From Verrucomicrobiia bacterium (GTDB taxonomy: Bacteria; Verrucomicrobiota; Verrucomicrobiia; Verrucomicrobiales; Akkermansiaceae): DNA of 64,000 bases. Below, piece after piece: positions 57,676 through 64,000 of this stretch. Position 1 is the stretch's first letter. Every line of letters starts with the position of its first letter. Both the position numbers and the translations under genes were made by a program. The stretch lies in the NCBI GenBank assembly GCA_030432565.1, contig JAUIGV010000001.1:186001-250000 (forward strand), written 5' to 3'. The notes beneath the pieces are model-generated. The model was not told where the DNA came from and did not search any database. It saw nothing but the letters and a program-made list of their open reading frames with translations.

Positions 57676-59703
57676 ATGCTCCGCTTCTTTCTTACAAGCT
57701 TGTTACTTACCAAATCGCTCGTTGCCGAAAGACTCGAGTTGCAGTTTTTCACGACCTTGCCCCAAGAGTTTGCATGGTCATCCGATAGCGAACTACTTGC
57801 GACAGCTGATCTCGGCGGCGGCCTTTCACTTTGGGATCTCAAAACGGCCACCAGAATTTCGACCAAGCGGCTGACTTCGGGGCGGCCCGAACACATCTCT
57901 TTCTCGCCTTCCACTCAAGCAATTGCGCTTGCGGGGTCTGTAAATTCCTACCTTATCGAAACATCCTCTTTCAAGACGACGTGGGAGGAGCCAGTCGGAG
58001 ATCTTCAATTCATCGATGAAGACCGCCTTCTCTACCTCAAGGATAACACCGTTTGCCTCCTCGATAGGGCTTCTGACGCAATCACTCACAGGTGGGAAAA
58101 CCCAGATAAAGAGCACTTTCCTCGCCATCTCATTCAGGGACCAGACAGCATCGTTTACGTGGTCATGCACAACCGGGATATCGTGCTTCTTGATCGCGAT
58201 TCTCTTAAAAGAATAAGAACCCACAAAAGTTCAATTGGCTCAAAGCCGTTCTACCACGCCTACGGAAGCCCTAACTTTGCCGGAGTAGTCATTCATGCAT
58301 TTGACGGCTACCATAGCATTCAGCTCCTTCGAGATACTGAGGAACCTATTGCTAGATCCTTTCCTTGGGGAGGAGCGTCAGCCTCCGCAATTATCGATCC
58401 CGCACAGTTCATCACTTGGAGAGGCAAAAAACTCTCGCTTCAATCTCTGCTCAACGACAACACGCTGACTTCCCAGCCCTTTCCTACGGAACCATTTTCC
58501 GCATCCGTTTCCCCGGACGGCTCCCTTCTCGCTACTTCTTCTTTCGACGGAATTTCGCTCACCAAAACTCAGGGCTTTGAGCATCTCGTAACTTTCGGAA
58601 AACCGACACTCTATGATATGTGGCCAAGTCCGATCCCAGCAAGCCTTAGCCCGAATGGGAAGGATCTCTTCTGGAGTGACGACGAAGGCATCACCCGCCA
58701 TTTTCAATTCGGAGAGGAGTTATCATTCTCTATTTTGGAATTCAAAACCCCGCTACACGCTACTCTGCAGGCAACAAATAATAGCCAACTCCGAGTATTC
58801 TCAAGCGAATCAATCCGAATCATCGATTTGCAAGATCAACTGGATTCCAAGTATCGCTTCAACAACGATTTTAATATTGACCCAATCAGCGCAAATCGAG
58901 CTGTGATTAGGAAAAACTCAAACATAAAATTTTTTGATCTCAATAGTGACCCTCCAGGTGCAATTGCTGACATACCTTGGAGCGTCGGGCATCAAAATAT
59001 CTTCTCGTCCGACGGCAGATTCATTCTACGGGAAGTCCAAGAAGACAACTTCGTCCTCTGGAGTATCGATGAGAATAAACAAATCACCGAAGTCCCGGAG
59101 GCTTTCAGGCCTCATCCATCGACATCATTGACAATAACCAAAAAACGCAACTCTCTTTCATGGCTTTCAAAACAAGGATCGCTGATCGGATACTCTTTCC
59201 AGACGAATCGTTTTGCAGAAACAGGGGTTCCAGAGATTCCGAGAATCGGAGGCAAGGATCTTTCCTCCATGGGCACCTTTCGCCATCCTCATCTCAGCGT
59301 CTATCATGTTGGTGGCCGAGTCTATCATTTCATGTCTGCCGACACACAAAATATCATCAGTTCAATTCAAACTGATTCCAAATGGCTCGGGAGTGAACCC
59401 TTTAGTCGGTTTCTCGATTTTTGTCCAAATCCCAACTTTGCGTGGTTCCTCCTAGGAGATGGCAGGCTTGTTTTATTTAACCTCTCCGAATCCGTACCAT
59501 TGCTCCGAATTTCTACTTGGGACGATGGAGCTTTCACGGTCGAACTTGCCGACGGAGGAATTACTGGCAATGCAAAGGCCTTAAACAGGATTCGCGTGAT
59601 CCGCGATGATCCGCATAGGACATGGCCATTCGAGAATTGGCCGAAAGCCAAAGAATTGAGAAATCGAATACTTGAAATCTGGAGCCAAACCCTGGCGGGC
59701 TGA
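57676..59703 (+). CDS. Secreted beta-propeller (WD40-like) protein
   Basis: This 675-residue protein has a signal peptide ('LRFFLTSLLLTKSLVAE') and about ten degenerate WD40-like blades, for example 'FAWSSDSELLATADLGGGLS', 'ASVSPDGSLLATSSFDGISL' and 'SLSPNGKDLFWSDDEGITR'. No haem or catalytic motif is seen. The ATG at 57676 is preferred; a TTG at 57631 in frame is possible but gives no better signal. Codon use is more A/T-rich than in the flanking operons. It stands alone on the plus strand between a galK tail remnant and galK itself. Confidence 0.78.
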   Translation: MLRFFLTSLLLTKSLVAERLELQFFTTLPQEFAWSSDSELLATADLGGGLSLWDLKTATRISTKRLTSGRPEHISFSPSTQAIALAGSVNSYLIETSSFKTTWEEPVGDLQFIDEDRLLYLKDNTVCLLDRASDAITHRWENPDKEHFPRHLIQGPDSIVYVVMHNRDIVLLDRDSLKRIRTHKSSIGSKPFYHAYGSPNFAGVVIHAFDGYHSIQLLRDTEEPIARSFPWGGASASAIIDPAQFITWRGKKLSLQSLLNDNTLTSQPFPTEPFSASVSPDGSLLATSSFDGISLTKTQGFEHLVTFGKPTLYDMWPSPIPASLSPNGKDLFWSDDEGITRHFQFGEELSFSILEFKTPLHATLQATNNSQLRVFSSESIRIIDLQDQLDSKYRFNNDFNIDPISANRAVIRKNSNIKFFDLNSDPPGAIADIPWSVGHQNIFSSDGRFILREVQEDNFVLWSIDENKQITEVPEAFRPHPSTSLTITKKRNSLSWLSKQGSLIGYSFQTNRFAETGVPEIPRIGGKDLSSMGTFRHPHLSVYHVGGRVYHFMSADTQNIISSIQTDSKWLGSEPFSRFLDFCPNPNFAWFLLGDGRLVLFNLSESVPLLRISTWDDGAFTVELADGGITGNAKALNRIRVIRDDPHRTWPFENWPKAKELRNRILEIWSQTLAG

Positions 59704-59911
59704 GAGTTTAATCCTTACCGACTGCCGGGAATTTGCTTTGGGCTGCTCAGGAGTGACCGGATTTGATTGAAGATCACGCCACTATTGTTCTCCATCCAAA
59801 TCGTTCCGCGCTTCGAGCGAGCGTGTGGAAAATAGCCAGACGCTCCTCCTTTTGACTCCGGTGGCGACGTGATCAAAAGCCAAGATATCGGCTGCGAGTT
59901 AGGACGCCCGA

Positions 59912-61084
59912 CTAAGCAAGGTGAGCGCCGGCGGCGGGGCGGGTGATGAAGAGAAGGGGTTCTATATCTGTTTCGGCCAGGTAGCGTTCGTGCATGCGCC
60001 TCGCGATGTCTTCGGCATCGACAGAGCGGCAAAGGGTGACGGTGGATCCTCCGAAGCCGCCACCGGTCATGCGGGCTCCAAGGACGCCTCCTTCGAAGCC
60101 GATTTCCTGTGCGAGGGCGACCATGAGGTCGAGCTCGTCACAGGAGACTTCAAAGTCATCGCGCAGGGAACGATGGGATCCTTCCATGAGGGCGCCGATG
60201 TTGGAAAAATCTCCGGATTTGAAGGCCTCGACGGCTTCGATGGTTCGGGCGATCTCGGTGACGACGTGGCGGGAGCGGCGAAAGATACGGTCACCCATTT
60301 TTTCCTGTGCGGCATAGACGTCCTTCATGGTGACGTCGCGCCAGCTTTCTTTTCCGGTAAGAGCGAGTCCGTCTTTGGTGTCCTTGCGGCGGGCGCCGTA
60401 TCCTCCATCCGAGAGGTCGTGTGAGACGTTGGTGTTGGCGACGATGATGGAGAGGCTGGGATCGGAAAAGGGCACCATTTCAGGCTCGCCGGTGCGGCAG
60501 TCGATGAGGATGAGTTGGTCCTTCATTCCGAAGGCGGAGGCAAATTGATCCATGATTCCGCAGGGAACTCCGGCAAAGTCATGTTCGGCTTTTTGGGCAA
60601 GGAGGGCTTTGTCTGCGGTGGGAAGGACGGTGTCGACCAGTCCTTCCAGGAGGGTTGCGAAGGCGCATTCGAGAGCGGCGGATGAGGAGAGGCCAGCGCC
60701 CAGCGGGACGGAGGAAATAATAGCGGCATCGAATCCGGGGAGGCGATAGTGCAGGTCCTGAAATCCGCGGATAATACCCCGCAGATAGTTTGACCATTTG
60801 GGTTCCCCCACCTTTTGTTCGTTTGCGAGATTGATCTCAACAGGGGCTTCGCCGGTGGTGACAATGCGGGCGGTTTGGGAATCGTTGGGCCGCGCGGCGA
60901 CAACAACGTAACGTTCGATTGCGAGGGGGAGAACAAATCCGTCGCAGTAGTCAATGTGTTCGCCGATCAGGTTGACCCGCCCCGGGGCTGCGGCGACGAA
61001 GGTGGATTCCACCCCGAAGGTCGATTTCAATTCCGTCCTCGCCTCTGAGGCGAGTTCGGAAAGGGCGATATTCGATTCAAGCAT
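59912..61084 (-). CDS. galK: Galactokinase
   Basis: This 390-residue GHMP kinase phosphorylates galactose at C1 with ATP, the entry step of the Leloir pathway. The galactokinase signature 'PGRVNLIGEHIDYCDGFVLP', the ATP-loop 'VPLGAGLSSSAALE' and the third motif 'MTGGGFGGSTV' are all intact. The start at 61084 is chosen because the next codons match the family; the frame is open 24 codons further upstream but is not protein-like there. It lies 114 bases downstream of a sodium/solute symporter on the same strand, a likely galactose uptake partner. No galT or galE is in the window. Confidence 0.92.
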   Translation of the reverse strand: MLESNIALSELASEARTELKSTFGVESTFVAAAPGRVNLIGEHIDYCDGFVLPLAIERYVVVAARPNDSQTARIVTTGEAPVEINLANEQKVGEPKWSNYLRGIIRGFQDLHYRLPGFDAAIISSVPLGAGLSSSAALECAFATLLEGLVDTVLPTADKALLAQKAEHDFAGVPCGIMDQFASAFGMKDQLILIDCRTGEPEMVPFSDPSLSIIVANTNVSHDLSDGGYGARRKDTKDGLALTGKESWRDVTMKDVYAAQEKMGDRIFRRSRHVVTEIARTIEAVEAFKSGDFSNIGALMEGSHRSLRDDFEVSCDELDLMVALAQEIGFEGGVLGARMTGGGFGGSTVTLCRSVDAEDIARRMHERYLAETDIEPLLFITRPAAGAHLA

Positions 61085-61198
61085 GTCGTTTGTGTGCTGT
61101 CTCGGTAGCGGTTCGTGGGAAAGCGGGAAAGAAGATGGGATCAAAATGCCCCGCACATGAGGTGGCGGGGCTTTTTGGGAACATGGGGTGGGTTTGCG

Positions 61199-62788
61199 CT
61201 ACTTTGAGAAACTGACGTAGATGATGACCACGATGGCGGCCAAAATGAGCGCTGCCCACTTGGCACCCTTCCATGGGGTCATGTCGATGGAGGTGTTGGT
61301 CTCAATGGTCCATGGTTCGGAGCGGGGAGAGACCCTGGACATGACGAGGAGGTAAATGACGAGGGCTGCGAAAACGACGCCCATGAAGTGGAATTTATGC
61401 ATTCCGAGGATTTCGCCGTCCTCGATGAGTCCGAAGAGGCCGATGCAGAGCAGGGCGACTCCGGCGATCATGGCGATGCTGGCGGCCTTGCCCGGGACGT
61501 TGCGGTTGAGCATTCCCACCGCAACGACCGAGAAGATAGGAATGAAGTAAATGGAATTCATGTCCTGGAGGTAGGCGAAGATGGACTCATTGGCGGCGAG
61601 GAAGGGCGCTCCGATCATGGCCGCGATGGCAATCACAACGACAAAGAGTTTGGCGGCCTTGACGGTTTGCTCCTCGGTGCCCTCGGGGTTGATCCGGTGC
61701 TTGTAGAGTCCAAGTGAAAAGAGGGCCGAGGTCGAATTGAGTGCTGCATTGAAGGAACTCAGGATGGCACCGACCATAACGGCGGCGAAGAATCCGGTGA
61801 GGTGGTCGGGGAGAAGATTGCGAACGAGGGTTCCATAGGCCTGATCGTTACTAATGCCATCGCTGGCATAAAGGTGGTAGGCGACGATGCCGGGGAGAAC
61901 GAGGTAGAGCGGCCCGAGGAGTTTGAGGCCGCCGGTGAGGAGGACTCCTTTTTGGCCTTCGGCAAGGCTGCTGGCTCCGAAGGTGCGCTGAATGATCTGT
62001 TGGTTGGTGCACCAATAAAAGAGGTTGAGAAGGGCGACGCCGGTGAAGAGGGTGCCAAAGGGGAGGCCAAAGTCTTTGTCGCCGGTGGAGTCGAGTCGCT
62101 CGGGATGGACTTCGTTGAGGGTTTTCCAGCCCTCTCCTATGCCGTTGTTGCCACCGACGGCATTGATGGAAAGCCAGGCAATGGTAAAGCCCCCGATGAG
62201 GAGGCCGACGCCGTTGATGGTGTCGAGGACGGCGAGGGTGCGGAGCCCGCCAAATCGCGCGTAGAGGAGGCCGCCGATGCCGATGATGATCGTGGTAAGG
62301 CGCAGAAGGGTGGTGTCACTTTCGATCCCGGTAAGAGAGGAAAGATCCATCATGTCGATGAGACCGCGGGCCCCTGAGTAGAGGATCAGGGGGATGAGAA
62401 TGAGGGCATAAGCCAGGAGGAAGATGGTGTTGGCGATACTCTGGGTTGTTGTGTTGTAGCGTTGCTCAAGGAATTGCGGAACGGTGGTAATCCCGGTGCG
62501 GAGAAAGCGCGGCAGGAAAAAGAGCGCCATGATGATGAGGGCAATGACGGCATTGACTTCCCAGGCCATGACGCTGAGGCCATCCTTAAAGGCTGCTCCA
62601 TTCAATCCGACCATCTGTTCGGTCGAGAGGTTGGTAAGGAGGAGGGAGCCGGCGATGATGGGGAAGGTAAGGCTGCGACCACCGAGAAAGAAGCCGTCGG
62701 AGCTATCCCGCTCGTCCTTTCGGGTGATCCAAATGGTGAGCGCGGAAGCGGCGGCGGTGAAGAGAAGGAAGGAGATGACAGTGAGCAT
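61199..62788 (-). CDS. Sodium/solute symporter (SSS family), probably sugar
   Basis: This 529-residue inner-membrane transporter has about 14 membrane segments. It starts with a hydrophobic helix, then 'DGFFLGGRSLTFPIIAGSLL' and 'NLSTEQMVGLNGAAF', the sodium-site helix 1 pattern of SSS proteins. 'GITTVPQFLEQRYN' and 'LYARFGGLRTLAVLDTINGV' are also typical of the SGLT-like group. Pairing with galactokinase suggests galactose or a galactoside as substrate. That is inference from the neighbour. Confidence 0.88.
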   Translation of the reverse strand: MLTVISFLLFTAAASALTIWITRKDERDSSDGFFLGGRSLTFPIIAGSLLLTNLSTEQMVGLNGAAFKDGLSVMAWEVNAVIALIIMALFFLPRFLRTGITTVPQFLEQRYNTTTQSIANTIFLLAYALILIPLILYSGARGLIDMMDLSSLTGIESDTTLLRLTTIIIGIGGLLYARFGGLRTLAVLDTINGVGLLIGGFTIAWLSINAVGGNNGIGEGWKTLNEVHPERLDSTGDKDFGLPFGTLFTGVALLNLFYWCTNQQIIQRTFGASSLAEGQKGVLLTGGLKLLGPLYLVLPGIVAYHLYASDGISNDQAYGTLVRNLLPDHLTGFFAAVMVGAILSSFNAALNSTSALFSLGLYKHRINPEGTEEQTVKAAKLFVVVIAIAAMIGAPFLAANESIFAYLQDMNSIYFIPIFSVVAVGMLNRNVPGKAASIAMIAGVALLCIGLFGLIEDGEILGMHKFHFMGVVFAALVIYLLVMSRVSPRSEPWTIETNTSIDMTPWKGAKWAALILAAIVVIIYVSFSK

Positions 62789-62924
62789 GCCTTGAAGTTT
62801 GTTTTGGTTGTGTGAGGCCGGAAACCGACCGTGGAGGGGAGACTAGGTTTCCGCTCCCAAGGTGACAAGGAAACAAGGGGGGCGAGAACCTAAGAGTTTT
62901 GCGGATTCAAGCGTTGAAGAAGAA

Positions 62925-63497
62925 ATGAAGAGTATTCTGGTCTGTTTGTTGGTGTTGAGCGGGGTGTTGCAGGGGCAGGAGGATCAGCGGGAAAAGAAGA
63001 AGTTGATTTGCGGGTTGGAGCTTGAGAAGCATGATCGGGGGCCGGAAGGCACGCCGGGATATCGGCTCAAGGTGACCCTGACCTACAACTGGTTCAGGCA
63101 AAAGATGGTGAGGGGCGACAAGGGCTTGCAGTTGATGGTGGTGAAGAAGGACGGGGAAGAAGTCGCGACGGAGCTTTGGGGGGCGGATGGCACGAGGGAG
63201 GCGGGGCTATCCGATTTTCATATGTTGAGGTCGGGAGGCGGAGTGATTTTCAACTTCGGGATGCGGGCTTATGAGAAGGAGGGAAAATGGTTTTTGAGTT
63301 GGACTGATGCTCTGGGGAACTATCACGGCTGCAAGCTGAAGACCTTGGAGGGAATCAAGTTGGTGATGAAATACGCCAATGAAGCGAACGAGGATTTCAA
63401 GTTGAAGCTCTCGGAGACTTCAACCTTGGAGGTGAAGAAGGAGGAGATCTGGAGTGGTGAAGTGAGATCGGAGGCTGTCGAGCTGCCTTCCAAATAA
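62925..63497 (+). CDS. Small secreted protein of unknown function
   Basis: This 190-residue protein has a signal peptide ('SILVCLLVLSGVLQGQ'). The mature part is mostly beta-rich and Lys/Glu-rich with two Cys residues. I do not recognise a family. The start is ATG 62925, preceded by purine-rich 'GAAGAAGAA'. It is followed after 9 bases by a strong hairpin terminator and is divergent from the symporter gene (136 bases). Confidence 0.65.
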   Translation: MKSILVCLLVLSGVLQGQEDQREKKKLICGLELEKHDRGPEGTPGYRLKVTLTYNWFRQKMVRGDKGLQLMVVKKDGEEVATELWGADGTREAGLSDFHMLRSGGGVIFNFGMRAYEKEGKWFLSWTDALGNYHGCKLKTLEGIKLVMKYANEANEDFKLKLSETSTLEVKKEEIWSGEVRSEAVELPSK

Positions 63498-63506
63498 GCA
63501 AAGAAA

Positions 63507-63530
63507 AAGGCCACCCGGAGGGGTGGCCTT
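63507..63530. terminator. Bidirectional rho-independent terminator
   Basis: AAGGCCACCC (63507-63516) pairs perfectly with GGGTGGCCTT (63521-63530) around the loop GGAG. It is preceded by an A-run and followed by T residues, so it works for both strands. It lies between the small secreted gene (ending 63497) and the convergent gene ending at 63567. Confidence 0.85.
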
Positions 63531-63566
63531 TTGGAGACGACGGGGTCAGAAAGCAGGAGCTTTCTG

Positions 63567-64000
63567 CTACCTTTTGTCCTTGGTGCGGACGATGGCGACC
63601 CAGTTGCTTGTGTCCGGACAGCTGATCTCAGTGGAGGTAAGCGGGGCGGCCTTTTGGGATTCACCGGTGCGCGGGTTGAACCACTGGATGGTATCGAGTG
63701 ATTTGCTCCGCGGCAGCGCGAGCTTGCACGAGCCGCCATCGGGGAAGGCAAGAACGTAGAGGTCATCTCCGGCGAGGCAGTAGGTGCCGTTTCCTTTTTC
63801 AGGGTTTCCGACTAGCTCGGGTTGCGGGGTCATTTTCCAGAAGGGGACTTTTTGGTCGTGGAAGAAGTCGAGAGCATACTTGGCATACGTCCACGATTGA
63901 TCGCGGGAACGCCAGTCTTCGCAGACGAGATCGTTTTGCGGGAGCTTGTAGCCGAAGTAGTATTCGACGCCCCAGCCACCGCCGAGGAGGTTGCCCCAGA
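63567..64000 (-). CDS. C-terminal end of a probable secreted glycoside hydrolase (5' end outside window)
   Basis: The minus-strand frame is open to the edge of the window and encodes 143 residues. 'GGGGWGVEYYFGYKLPQNDL', 'WTYAKYALDFFHDQKVPFWK' and 'YVLAFPDGGSCKLALP' resemble the end of DUF5060/collagenase-type putative glycoside hydrolases (catalytic barrel end plus small beta-sandwich). The ATG at 63833 is internal. Its function rests on family resemblance only. Confidence 0.6.
   Translation of the reverse strand, partial: WGNLLGGGWGVEYYFGYKLPQNDLVCEDWRSRDQSWTYAKYALDFFHDQKVPFWKMTPQPELVGNPEKGNGTYCLAGDDLYVLAFPDGGSCKLALPRSKSLDTIQWFNPRTGESQKAAPLTSTEISCPDTSNWVAIVRTKDKR

Overview
The window looks like a stretch of chromosome from a Verrucomicrobiota-type (PVC superphylum) bacterium. 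Three lines of evidence point there. First, there are many families typical of Verrucomicrobia and Planctomycetes: sulfatases, DUF1080, PVC-type haem-binding CxxCH proteins, DUF1549/DUF1553, DUF1501, DUF1552, DUF1592/1588 and an SHD1 domain. Second, an ECF sigma factor sits next to an anti-sigma-like gene in two places. Third, two secreted proteins end in the 'Y-L-E-x-S-x-D-L-x-x-W' type domain common in Verrucomicrobia. This assignment is inference, because no rRNA or tRNA gene is present.

Layout. 3-419: the end of an unrecognised gene. 432-12145 (minus): one apparent operon of ECF sigma factor, anti-sigma-like protein, a giant DUF1080/propeller/HEAT/cytochrome c protein and four secreted sulfatases, probably for a sulfated glycan. 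12236-19226 (minus): a tripartite ABC efflux operon (Cys-rich secreted protein, HlyD adaptor, ATPase, two FtsX-type permeases, OB-fold-like lipoprotein, TolC-type outer-membrane lipoprotein). 19352-20512 (plus): a thioredoxin-like gene interrupted by an in-frame TGA, read here as selenocysteine. 20536-25043: a methyltransferase, a GNAT-nitrilase fusion, a remnant of the methyltransferase and an ABC-F ATPase. 25171-42910: secreted catabolic and redox genes (DUF1080, Gfo/Idh/MocA, PVC CxxCH protein, di-haem oxidoreductase, beta-helix repeat protein, a frameshifted secreted protein, a methyltransferase, DUF1552/DUF1592 and a metallopeptidase). 42971-43129: a transposase remnant. 43220-46243 (minus): a second in-frame-TGA thioredoxin-like gene (SHD1 plus thioredoxin), then an ECF sigma factor, an anti-sigma-like protein and a PDZ protein. 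46565-48780 (plus): ZIP and MarC membrane proteins and two small lipoproteins. 49000-57118 (minus): a DUF1501, DUF1549/1553, PPC-like and WD40-cytochrome operon. 57206-62788: a galK tail remnant, a secreted propeller protein, galactokinase and an SSS symporter. 62925-64000: a small secreted protein, a terminator and the end of a probable glycoside hydrolase.

Main observation. The genes at 19352-20512 and 45065-46243 each carry a single in-frame TGA. Each TGA is followed at a suitable distance by a perfectly paired 7-bp hairpin with a G in the second loop position, as expected of a bacterial SECIS. The proteins encoded after the two TGAs align with each other (shared pattern U-x2-G-x3-R-x3-F-x-N-x2-V-x2-LLK-x2-FV). 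This fits two paralogous, apparently unannotated selenoproteins of a secreted thioredoxin-like family better than two independent nonsense mutations. No selA, selB, selC or selD lies in the window, so decoding capacity must be sought elsewhere in the genome.
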